DNA of 12,117 bases from UBA6772 sp963933205 (GTDB lineage Bacteria; Bacteroidota; Bacteroidia; Flavobacteriales; UBA7430), in NCBI GenBank assembly GCA_963933205.1, contig CAWVTK010000057.1, positions 1-12,117 of the forward strand, in the 5' to 3' direction. Both the position numbers and the translations under genes were made by a program. Under the pieces are notes generated by a model that saw nothing but the letters and a program-made list of their open reading frames with translations, did no database searches and had not been told where the DNA came from. This document shows positions 1 through 7,599 of the stretch, one piece after another. Within the stretch, counting starts at the first letter, position 1. Each line of letters opens with the position of its first letter.

Positions 1-1533
1 AGCGTGCATTCTTAACTGATGTGTTCTTCCAGTTATTGGAAATAAATGTATTCTAGTTCTCCCTTCCTCTTTAGCGATCACTTTAAATTTAGTTTGAGCT
101 GTTTTTCCATGCTCATAGCATACTAATTGACGGGGTCTATCGTCAAAATCTACCCGAATCGGTAAATCTATAATTCCCGTACTCTTTTCAATAATTCCAT
201 CTAGTAACGCAGTATATCTCTTTTTAATGGTTCGCTTAATAAATTGCTGCTGTAAATGATCGTGTGCGTGTTTAGTTTTAGCAATAAGCATAATACCCGA
301 GGTAGCCATGTCTAATCGGTGAACAATTATTGGCCCTGTAGCACTAGGGTATTTAATTTTCATGCGATGGTATACGGAATCTTTTATGGTTTTACCGGGT
401 ACCGATAAGAGCTCAGTAGGTTTGTTTACAATTGCTAAATAGTCGTCTTCGAAAACAATTTCTAGTTCTTTTTTCTCAGCATTATTAGTAAGTAGTGGAT
501 TGTCATCAACCTCTAGGCCAAGCAACATATGACTTAAAATAGGATGGCATTTACCCTGACAAGAAGGGTAGTAGTGCTTATGCTTTCGAATAGCTGAGTT
601 TGGCTCGACACCCCACCAAAACTCTGCCATGGAAATAGGTTTTAGTTTGTTTAAATAAGCGTATTGTAATAGTTTAGGTGCTGCGCACTCTCCAGCTGCA
701 GCTGGTGGCAGTTTTTGAGGTGTTTCCCTGAAGATAGATAGTAAACTACGATGAGTTCCATTAGCATTCAAAAAGTGATATTCATCAAAAAGTTTTGCTT
801 GTAAACTTGCCGATAATACTTTTCTTTTCTCTTTTAACAACCTGTATTCGGATGTAATTTCTTTTTCGATTGCTCTTAAGTTCTCAATTGCAGCATTCCA
901 TTCTAATGTTAAATATTTTACCTTGTTTTTTTGTATTATACTTTCTCTATTTAAAGCTTCGTTTACTTTAGTATACTCAAGTTTATTGAGCATAAGTTTG
1001 GCTTTAGTTCTTTTCTGCTTTCTTTCTTTTTTTAATTCAACATTCAGTGTTTTAAGAGCTTCAATCTCAATAGAAAACTGAGTTTTGTTTTTTTCTAGTG
1101 TTTCTTCTATTTCCTTAGTTTTTGGATCGCTCTCTAAGTCTCTAACACGTTTATTTATGAGCGTAATCTCCAATTGACCCTTCATAAAAAACCCATCCTT
1201 ATCAAGCATATCGTATATAGGAGGAACAAAATTATCGAGTGTATTTACTCCAGCTAATTTACCTGAAAAGGCAGTTATATAGCCAATTTTTTTATTCTCG
1301 TTTTCTACCACCAATACTCCAAACATTTTTCCAATTGGCTTACTGTCATTGTTGTCCAGACCAAAATTATGAATCCATTTATGAGAACCAGTTAAATATT
1401 CTTGTAACTCAGCACAAGCTAGCTTACTTAATTCATCGGGCTTGTAGTAAAAAGGAAAAGTAAATTTAGTTGGTTTTTTTAAGCTCGATGTATCGCTTTT
1501 GAAGGGTATAAAACAAGATGATGAATTGAGCAT
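1..1533 (-). CDS. RluA-family RNA pseudouridine synthase with long N-terminal coiled-coil/Cys module (C-terminus cut by window edge)
   Basis: Isomerises uridine to pseudouridine in rRNA or tRNA; the target site cannot be read from sequence. An open frame of 511 codons runs from ATG at 1533 to the window edge with no stop. The catalytic domain covers roughly residues 345-511 and shows the RluA signature HRLDMATSG with the catalytic Asp at residue 408. The GRTHQLRMHA motif closes the visible part, so only a short C-terminal tail is missing. The N-terminal 340 residues are not part of the classical enzyme: a globular start, a Lys/Glu-rich coiled coil at about 125-245, then a Cys-containing stretch (C283 in GECAAPKLL, C325/C329/H330 in SCQGKCHPIL) that could bind metal. 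This long architecture is familiar from Bacteroidota and gamma-proteobacterial RluA-like proteins. No S4 domain is evident. The family call is secure; the RNA target and the role of the N-terminal half are unknown. Confidence 0.93.
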   Translation of the reverse strand, partial: MLNSSSCFIPFKSDTSSLKKPTKFTFPFYYKPDELSKLACAELQEYLTGSHKWIHNFGLDNNDSKPIGKMFGVLVVENENKKIGYITAFSGKLAGVNTLDNFVPPIYDMLDKDGFFMKGQLEITLINKRVRDLESDPKTKEIEETLEKNKTQFSIEIEALKTLNVELKKERKQKRTKAKLMLNKLEYTKVNEALNRESIIQKNKVKYLTLEWNAAIENLRAIEKEITSEYRLLKEKRKVLSASLQAKLFDEYHFLNANGTHRSLLSIFRETPQKLPPAAAGECAAPKLLQYAYLNKLKPISMAEFWWGVEPNSAIRKHKHYYPSCQGKCHPILSHMLLGLEVDDNPLLTNNAEKKELEIVFEDDYLAIVNKPTELLSVPGKTIKDSVYHRMKIKYPSATGPIIVHRLDMATSGIMLIAKTKHAHDHLQQQFIKRTIKKRYTALLDGIIEKSTGIIDLPIRVDFDDRPRQLVCYEHGKTAQTKFKVIAKEEGRTRIHLFPITGRTHQLRMHA

Positions 1534-1553
1534 AGTAAATAATTTGTGCTTTG

Positions 1554-1561
1554 CGAAAATA
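1554..1561 (-). promoter_or_regulatory. Possible Bacteroidota-type -7 element for the RluA-family gene
   Basis: On the minus strand the octamer TATTTTCG lies 20 bases before the ATG at 1533 and matches the Bacteroidota TAnnTTTG -7 consensus at all but one position. No convincing TTG -33 element sits 19-23 bases upstream, so this is a weak candidate in AT-rich sequence. Confidence 0.25.
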
Positions 1562-1685
1562 CAAATTCATTTTAATGTAAGGTGTTTTTTTGTTGCTGCT
1601 ACTTGTTTAATTTTTTACCAAACATTTTTTAAGATCTATTGTACTATTATGGAAACTATTTTAGTGTAGTTTTTTAATAATAAAT

Positions 1686-1724
1686 CGGCGCGTGAAACTC
1701 CATTTAATGGTGTAACACGCGCCG
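1686..1724 (-). terminator. Strong GC-rich hairpin, likely transcription terminator
   Basis: A perfect 9-bp inverted repeat (CGGCGCGTG at 1686-1694 against CACGCGCCG at 1716-1724) encloses a second nested hairpin (CCAT-TTA-ATGG at 1700-1710, plus two more outer pairs). It stands out in otherwise AT-rich DNA. It lies 127 bp past the pseudogene stop and before the RluA-family gene. On the minus strand it is followed by an A/T-rich tract rather than a clean U run; on the plus strand a T-rich stretch follows. It fits an intrinsic terminator left from the chitinase transcription unit, possibly working in both directions. Confidence 0.55.
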
Positions 1725-1850
1725 TAATTAGTTTTCTTTTAATTAATATCGAATTATTTCTAGATACAATGAAGTTTTTTTGAGTCGAGCTACCTTCATC
1801 AGTTACGCTGTCTGCTATTCTTCGTGTATTTAAAACTAATTTTAATTAAT

Positions 1851-2105
1851 TTATTCATACGTTATAATTTGAGTTGCACAGAAAGAGAAATTAGTGATCT
1901 CTTCTAAGGTCTTTAATTGATAACCTCTTGAATAAACCAAATCTCCAATAGTGTTATGGTTGTATATTGGTAAATACACATTCCCATCTGAGTCTTTCAC
2001 TATTGTAATTTTATCCGTTACACCATCAAAAGCAACGGATACATCTATTGGCTCTAACCAAGTAAAACCAAAGTACACCCATCCTTGAGGTAAGTATAAG
2101 TCAAT
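1851..2105 (-). other. C-terminal module of the chitinase pseudogene (LPxGW ... SRGYQ type)
   Basis: About 80 residues contain LPQGWVYFGFTW, a central IVKDSDGNVYLP and then LVYSRGYQLKTLEEITNFSFC before the stop. I recognise this pattern as a recurrent terminal module of secreted Bacteroidota proteins, usually next to GCTD repeats; no function is known to me. It is not an obvious type IX secretion (T9SS) sorting domain of the classical kind. It remains an uninterrupted frame although the upstream parts are broken. Confidence 0.6.
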
Positions 2106-2150
2106 GTATTGGTCTTCAACAGATATCGAGCAATTTTCATTCTCTTTATC

Positions 2151-2519
2151 ATAAATACAGGAACCTTCGTTCACATTAGCTTCTGAGTTGTAATTTAAAG
2201 CAGTTACGTCTGTACAACCAAGAATTTCTAGTTCATCACATATACTGTTTCCGTTGTTGTCATTTATACATTCTCCATCGCAATTGTAATACTCCGTAGG
2301 AAAAACACAATCAATATGGTCTGTAGCCTCCGAGTTATAATTACAAGCCAATTCATTATCCGTAGAACCTGAAATTTCCTCTTCGTCACAAATACCATCA
2401 GAATCAGTGTCGTTTATACAAAGGCCATCACAGTTGTAATTATCTTCAGCATATTCACATGAATTATCGTTGCTAGTTGCTGAAGCATCGTAATTACATG
2501 CTACAATGTCTGTACAACC
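2151..2519 (-). repeat. Three Cys-rich GCTD/ACNY protein repeats within the pseudogene
   Basis: Three copies of a GCTD-x-A-x-NY-x(2)-A-x-N-x-C-x-Y unit start at about 2519, 2369 and 2219, exactly 150 bases apart. Between them sit YNCDGxCIND linkers followed by an acidic stretch ending in ICDE, like thrombospondin-3 type Ca-binding loops. The middle copy reads GSTD instead of GCTD, losing one conserved Cys. Such repeats are common in secreted proteins of Flavobacteriales. Confidence 0.75.
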
Positions 2520-4203
2520 ATAAATCAATTGAGTAACATTTTCATTAAAGTAGGCAGAATATAACTGTTCGAGAATTCGTAGGCAGAAGCGCAACTTGCC
2601 GAGGCATCCCAATTAATAGACCAGGTAATTACTCCTCTTAAATTTGGATGAGTTTCATTTTGAAGTGTGTAGTTTCTTCCAGAAAAGTTAGTGCCAAATC
2701 TCATGTAGTCTAATGCCTTCTCAACTTCTGAAGGTTCTAAATGTCCACCAGCCGGAGCAGCACTCGGGCATGATGGTATTCCTACCATTACTTTATGCAG
2801 GTAAGCTAGGGAAGTAAAATCCTGTAGATGCAATGTTAAATCCGGTCAGAAGCATATCGGTCATTGAGGTTAAGAAATCAGGTATAGCTTGAGGATAAGC
2901 TTGACCGTCTAATGAATTTACAGATCCTGTGTTGTAAAGTTGAACCATGATTAAATCTAATTCATCTCTTAGGTTGTGTATTACGGGTAAAAATGCACCA
3001 GCGATGTTGTTGTAAGTTGAATGTCCTACTTGAACGTAGTAGGTTTATGGAGCACAGGTTAAGATGAAATTAGATCCGTAATGCTGTTTTATTTCTTTAA
3101 AAGCATCTACTACATTTTTTAGCTTAGGGTAGGCAGATATACCATTATATGAAAAGTCGGTTAAAGAACCAGCTCCAAAATTCATGGAACCACCTTCAAA
3201 ATCTAAATCTATTCCATCGAAGTTATATTCATCAACAATCTCTTTAAGACCTTTAACAAATTCGTCTTTTTCTGCAACCGTATTTAATTACACATGTCCA
3301 TTTTGTCCACCAATAGATACAATTACAGGTATTCCTTGATCTCTTAGGCCATTTACATCATCTTTAAGTAGCTGACTGTCAAACACCCCATTTGTTTGGT
3401 GTCTATTTGAATTAATTGTTAGTTGCGGCGAGTATCCATTTTGGCCAACTGTTTCGATAAACGAGTACATAACCACATTGTAGTTTTTGTTGTGCATTTC
3501 GTTAAAGTAGAGAAAAGGAGCTCCGGAGTTTTCCCAAGAATGTGTGTAGCCTAAAATAATGTTACCATCTGGTAGTGGTTCAAACTCCGAGCTGATAATA
3601 TTTAAGGTTTCACCAAAAGTATTCGTTCCACCTTCATTATCTGTTGCAGTAATTGTAAATTCGTATTGCTGATAACTGGTTGGTGTGAAGTTATAAACAT
3701 ACGTATCATTTGCGCCCGCTGTCACGTTACTTATTTCTCCGTTTATGCTAATTGTTAAACTGTTTATAGTTCCATCTTCATCCGCTACTGTAACTTCTAT
3801 TGGTATAGGTTCAAAACCGGTATTTTGGTTTACAGTAAGATTTAGATTGTTTAGTACTATTGTTGGTTCTAAATTTGGACAATCAGTACCGATACAATTT
3901 AAAGAAAACTCAAAGCTTTCTTCTAAACTCACATTATTTGAGCTTTCAGTAGTAACCGTATAGGTATGTATCATTCCAAAATCAGAATCTTGAGGCATCC
4001 AATTTCCCGTATAACTTTCTTGATTATTTGATGTTGTAATGACAGTTCCATTCAGTTCAAATTCAACATTACTAATTGTTGTAGATCCATCATTATAACT
4101 TAAGCATACCAGCGCTTCTAATTCCATTTCATCACCAATAGCTATGTTTTGGATAGAGGTGTTTGGACTCGTTCATACTATTTCTGGATTAACTCTATCA
4201 TTT

Positions 4204-4219
4204 AGGCTTCAATAAGCCT
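4204..4219 (-). terminator. Hairpin downstream of the DUF2130 gene, candidate terminator
   Basis: A perfect 6-bp stem with a 4-base loop (AGGCTT-CAAT-AAGCCT) lies about 40 bp after the DUF2130 stop at 4258. No clear U run follows on the minus strand, so termination is an inference from position. It marks where the recognisable chitinase remnant ends. Confidence 0.4.
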
Positions 4220-4257
4220 GTACATAAATAGAATACATAAGACCGATGATTTTATCT

Positions 4258-5520
4258 TTATAAATCTTCAAATTTCGATTTCATAGTCGGATTTCCATAA
4301 GTCAATTTTTTGATCGATAAATCATCTGCTTTAGCATTAGCGAGTCTTAAATTATTTTCAGACGATAACAAAGCCTCTTTTGTTTTTTGAAGATGAGAAA
4401 TTGTTTTGTCTATTTCTTCAATTGCAGTTTTAAATTTACGACTTGCCAATTCATAGTTTCTAGCAAATCCAACTTTAAAACTGCTGATTTTTTCTTCAAA
4501 GTTGGTGATGTCTAGATTCTGATTTTTCATTAAATTTAATTCTGCTTTGTATTTCATAGCATTCATAGCAGCATTACGCAGAAGTGTTATAATAGAAATG
4601 AAAAATTGAGGACGTACCACATACATTTTCGGGTATTTGTGAGATACATCAACTATTCCTGTATTGTAAAAGTCATTGTCCGATTCTAAAAGTGATACTA
4701 GAATGGCATACTCACAATTTTTATCTCTACGGTCCTTGTCCAATTTTGCAAAAAAGTCTTCATTTCTTTTTTTGGAAGCTGTTTGGTCATTTTCATTCTT
4801 CATTTCAAACATAATCGAAACAATTTCATTACCATATTCATCTTCTTCTTTGTAAATAAAATCTCCTTTGTTTCCACTTCTAGAATCGTTGTCTTTTTCG
4901 AAATGCGAATTTTGAAAAGCAGTGGCTCTAAGTTTATTAAATTCATTTTCACAATGTTGCTCCAATGTTTCGCCAATCATTTTTGTTGAGAGCTTTAGCT
5001 TAAAATCTTTTAAACGAGAGATTTCATCATCTTTCATTTTAATGGTTTGGTCTTTTATATTGAGCTTGTCCGTAAACTTTTCGCTAATCGATTTCTCCAA
5101 CAGCTGTTTTTCAGTCTCTTTAATTTTTAGGTCGTTTGTAAGCTCATCTCGTTCTTTTTCAATCTTTTTTATTGCTTCCGAAACTTCAAGTTTTTTGCTT
5201 ATTTCTGCATTTTCAACCTTTGTATTCATACGAGAAATTTCAGACTCTTTTAGTGCTATTTTGTTGGCAAAATCCAGATTGCTATTGGCTTTAAACGCTA
5301 CAAGATCGCTGTCTTTTTTTGCCAATTGTGCTTGTAAGGAGTTCCTTAAGTTGGCCTCGGCTAGGTTAACAGCATTTACTTTGTCTTTCTCAGCAAGAAG
5401 GAGTCTTTTTTCTAATTCTTCTTCAAATTGATGGTCTCTAACTTGTTTAAGAATAGCAGCAAAGCCGGCTTCATCAACTTTAAAAGCTTTTTTGCAATTT
5501 GGACATATTATTTCGTTCAT
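4258..5520 (-). CDS. DUF2130 (COG4487) coiled-coil protein, putative PD-(D/E)XK nuclease-like
   Basis: A protein of 420 residues starting at ATG 5520, matching the usual size of the DUF2130 family, whose function is not established. The N-terminus carries a small CPNCKKAF knuckle (C6, C9), only half of a zinc-binding set. Residues about 30-175 form a long Lys/Glu-rich coiled coil. The conserved C-terminal domain, about 180-330, contains GETLEQHCENEF, GNKGDFIYK, then IMFEMKN and later YAILVS. The spacing E187 - D220 - E239-x-K241 looks like the core of a PD-(D/E)XK nuclease; that assignment is my inference. A second helical region follows to the C-terminus. No signal peptide or membrane segment is seen, so it is probably cytoplasmic. 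It stands alone, with a 134-bp leader before it and a decayed gene after it. Confidence 0.88.
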   Translation of the reverse strand: MNEIICPNCKKAFKVDEAGFAAILKQVRDHQFEEELEKRLLLAEKDKVNAVNLAEANLRNSLQAQLAKKDSDLVAFKANSNLDFANKIALKESEISRMNTKVENAEISKKLEVSEAIKKIEKERDELTNDLKIKETEKQLLEKSISEKFTDKLNIKDQTIKMKDDEISRLKDFKLKLSTKMIGETLEQHCENEFNKLRATAFQNSHFEKDNDSRSGNKGDFIYKEEDEYGNEIVSIMFEMKNENDQTASKKRNEDFFAKLDKDRRDKNCEYAILVSLLESDNDFYNTGIVDVSHKYPKMYVVRPQFFISIITLLRNAAMNAMKYKAELNLMKNQNLDITNFEEKISSFKVGFARNYELASRKFKTAIEEIDKTISHLQKTKEALLSSENNLRLANAKADDLSIKKLTYGNPTMKSKFEDL

Positions 5521-5654
5521 CTTGTTTTTTTTAATCTAGTATAGAATCTTAAAATTAAAATTCAGTTTAAAAAGATACTACATTTTTCACTTTATTCCCC
5601 CTTACAATATTTCAGTAGTATGCGCTATAATAACTTAGTAGCTTTTAAGCTTAT

Positions 5655-7061
5655 TTAAGTAAATATCCATCCATTACATAAATACATGTTAAGCATATAA
5701 GTATTCCAAACTGTATTAAGTAGTACGCAAACCGACAGCAAAACTAAATCCAGTTTTACAGGTAAAAACCTTCGATACAGTAGGAAAGCAAATGTTGCAA
5801 TTAGTAAAAGAAGCCCTACAAAGGAAAAACGGAAACCACTACCGCCAAATTTTACTGTTAAAACATACATGAATACAAGTACACATAAGCTAGCGAACAC
5901 CCTACTAATATACTTTGTATTTAGCTTCGGTATTTTTGATATAAAAATAAATGCAGCAATAAAGAATAAGGGAGAACAGATTATAAACCGAAACAAACTG
6001 TGAAAATTACCTCCAGATGTTAAGAGACTAAATAGTAAGATACCAGCCAAATAAAACAGGCTAATGAATTCTAAGTAATTTGTATGTGTATTGGTAATTT
6101 GACTTGTTATGGCTGCTTCTTTTGAAAGTAGTTTAACTCCTAAGTAACTTAAGTAAAGTAACGCAGGAAGGGCCACAAAGAATATTGCAAATGTATTCAT
6201 TCCAAAACCTTCGCTGGACCAGTCGGTTATTTGATTTAATTTTTGAAAACCTCCAGACCAATATTGCTGAGCATCTATAAATGAGGTCCATAAACCTGAG
6301 GAGCTTCTTTGATATGCAAAGACCATAAGATATCCTAAAAGAAATGGTAATGATTTTAATGTAAGCTTCGTTAAGGATTGTCTAACGTTTCTTTCCTTAC
6401 AAAGAAAAACCCCTTCTGTTGCAATAATTGCTAGCCATACAAAAACGGTTGCAGGCCTTACCATAGCGAGTAGTAAAGCTCCTATAAAATACAATTTGTA
6501 TTTATTATCTAGAATACCTATTGCCGCAATAGTCATGCAGAGCATAAACAAACTTTCGGAATAGGGTATCATGTAAATTACGTTTGTAGGAAGTGTTGCA
6601 AACAGAATAAAAGTTGTGGTTCTTACATACAAATTGTTTGGCAACAGACGTATCAGTAATAAAAGGAGAGCAGTAATAAATAACAGGTAATTTAGTACAG
6701 AAATTGCAATAGGCGATGCAGATGTGACTTTCCATAGTACAGGGAAAAGTGGAAAAAAGGCAGCTCGAACTTTACTGAAACAAGATTCGTCTGCTGAGTA
6801 ATTGTGTTCCTTAATACAATTGTATATAGCTGCATCCCAGTGCAAGTAAACATCATTTTCTACCTTTATATAAGGTTTGCTTACCTTTGTAATCTTATGC
6901 GAATTCCAATCACCAGTTCTTTCGTAATTTTTAGAAACTAATCCAATTGTATGGCTGTAAATAGTTTTGTTTTGAAGCAATTTGAAGACACTGCAAAATA
7001 AAAAGATGCTCACAATACATAAACTGCATAGGAGTATAATTGGGTTTTTCATTGGTATCAT
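5655..7061 (-). CDS. Polytopic membrane protein, PIG-V/GT-C-like glycosyltransferase candidate
   Basis: About 468 residues with roughly eleven hydrophobic membrane segments, beginning with an N-terminal one right after the start. The large loop after the first segment contains HWDAAIYN and then AAFFPLFPVLW, followed later by YSESLFML, MVRPATVF and SFIDAQQYWSGGF. This order (WD in the first loop, FFPxxP, YSESLF, Arg-containing loop, Q-x-YW-x-GG) resembles the PIG-V-type mannosyltransferases of the GT-C fold, which use lipid-linked sugars at the membrane outer face. If correct, it would glycosylate a lipid or surface polymer; substrate unknown. The longest frame opens with TTG at 7067; ATG at 7061 (chosen) or 7052 is more likely. 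No sugar-metabolism neighbours support the role, so the family call is moderate. Confidence 0.85.
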   Translation of the reverse strand: MIPMKNPIILLCSLCIVSIFLFCSVFKLLQNKTIYSHTIGLVSKNYERTGDWNSHKITKVSKPYIKVENDVYLHWDAAIYNCIKEHNYSADESCFSKVRAAFFPLFPVLWKVTSASPIAISVLNYLLFITALLLLLIRLLPNNLYVRTTTFILFATLPTNVIYMIPYSESLFMLCMTIAAIGILDNKYKLYFIGALLLAMVRPATVFVWLAIIATEGVFLCKERNVRQSLTKLTLKSLPFLLGYLMVFAYQRSSSGLWTSFIDAQQYWSGGFQKLNQITDWSSEGFGMNTFAIFFVALPALLYLSYLGVKLLSKEAAITSQITNTHTNYLEFISLFYLAGILLFSLLTSGGNFHSLFRFIICSPLFFIAAFIFISKIPKLNTKYISRVFASLCVLVFMYVLTVKFGGSGFRFSFVGLLLLIATFAFLLYRRFLPVKLDLVLLSVCVLLNTVWNTYMLNMYLCNGWIFT

Positions 7062-7196
7062 TTTCAATACTCTTGGTTATGCTTTGCTACTTGTTGATGT
7101 CCAATTTTAATCGAAAATGCTAAAATATTGATTTAGTTTTTAATTATCAGCTGCGTATTATTGCTGTTTTATCAGTTTATCATTTACAAGTATAAA

Positions 7197-7238
7197 TTAA
7201 TGTGTTCAACTAAAAGAGATTATTGCAATGCACATTAA
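7197..7238 (-). terminator. Inverted repeat downstream of the 108-residue gene
   Basis: TTAATGTG (7197-7204) and CACATTAA (7231-7238) form a perfect 8-bp inverted repeat separated by 26 bases, 35 bp past the stop of the 108-residue gene. The long loop and AT-rich stem make this a weak terminator candidate; the rest of the gap to the membrane gene shows nothing clear. Confidence 0.25.
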
Positions 7239-7272
7239 CTGTATGATTTTATGGTGTTTAATTATGAAATTT

Positions 7273-7599
7273 TCATTTCTTTTTTAAAAGGATTTCCGCA
7301 ACTTTTTTTGCATCTATACAATATGTGTCGTCTCCACGTAATTTCCATTCTCCTGTTGTATCAATATAATGTTTAACAGTTTTTTCTACCACTTTAGAAT
7401 AGCCTCCAAATGAGCTTAACATACTTTGCACTTCTTCCATATAGTCCGAACGGCTTAATTTGTCTTCTCTTACAAGATCCCACTGCTTATTAATACGTTT
7501 AGATTTTTCTTTATAGCTTGGGTTTGCTGCTTTGTATGCCATTAAAAAAAGAGAAAGAGCTTTGGCTTCTGCGGATGGTTTTTCTTTGTGATCGTTCAT
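7273..7599 (-). CDS. Small hypothetical protein, 108 residues
   Basis: I do not recognise this protein. It starts at ATG 7599 and ends LLKKK-stop. It is hydrophilic, Lys-rich and probably mostly helical, with a first half reading LSLFLMAYKAANPSYKEK and a second half containing SSFGGYSKVVEKTVKHYIDTTGEWKLRGDDTYCIDAKKVAEILL. There is no signal peptide, membrane segment or metal-binding set; it has one Cys. Amino-acid use is natural and the frame is uninterrupted, which favours a real gene over a chance frame in AT-rich DNA. It sits alone, with over 400 bp free upstream and about 210 bp downstream, so context gives no hint of function. Confidence 0.65.
   Translation of the reverse strand: MNDHKEKPSAEAKALSLFLMAYKAANPSYKEKSKRINKQWDLVREDKLSRSDYMEEVQSMLSSFGGYSKVVEKTVKHYIDTTGEWKLRGDDTYCIDAKKVAEILLKKK

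Larger units (their letters stand above)
1534..1850. other. Intergenic region (317 bp) between chitinase pseudogene and RluA-family gene
   Basis: No coding frame is supported here. The stretch holds the GC-rich hairpin at 1686-1724, a weaker inverted repeat (ATGAAG at 1769-1774 against CTTCAT at 1794-1799) just downstream of the pseudogene stop, and a possible -7 element near the RluA-family start. The rest is featureless AT-rich sequence. Confidence 0.7.
1851..4190 (-). pseudogene. Decayed secreted GH18 chitinase with Ig-like domains, Cys-rich repeats and C-terminal module
   Basis: This was once one modular exported chitinase, hydrolysing beta-1,4 GlcNAc linkages. Read across frames it contains two Ig-like domains (about 4190-3890 and 3880-3600), a GH18 barrel (about 3590-2560) with ILGY at strand 1, the VSIGG motif and the intact DGIDLDFE catalytic motif at 3195-3218, then GCTD-type repeats and a C-terminal module ending at 1851. 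It is broken by in-frame stops at 4173-4175 (TGA), 3288-3290 (TAA, after GQNGHV) and 3045-3047 (TAA, in CAP*TYYVQ). Two one-base frameshifts follow, near 2793-2802 (SLPA to KVMVGIP) and near 2555-2563 (FSNSY to SAYFNENV). No signal peptide or N-terminus remains; upstream sequence runs straight into the DUF2130 gene terminator. The mix of substitutions, indels and 5' loss, with intact neighbours, argues for true decay rather than sequencing error. The exact 5' boundary is uncertain. Confidence 0.88.

Noticed and set aside
1851..4190. Reading the chitinase region as three separate small genes
   Set aside because: The fragments join into one continuous modular chitinase across the breaks, and none has its own sensible start or domain boundary.
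4191..4257. Extending the chitinase remnant up to the DUF2130 stop, with a possible Trp-to-stop change at 4209-4211
   Set aside because: That codon lies inside a perfect hairpin better explained as the end of the DUF2130 transcript, and the surrounding residues match no domain convincingly.
4922..5431. Plus-strand open frame of 169 codons
   Set aside because: It is antisense to the DUF2130 coiled-coil region; the Ser/Phe-rich composition is what the reverse complement of Lys/Glu-rich codons gives.
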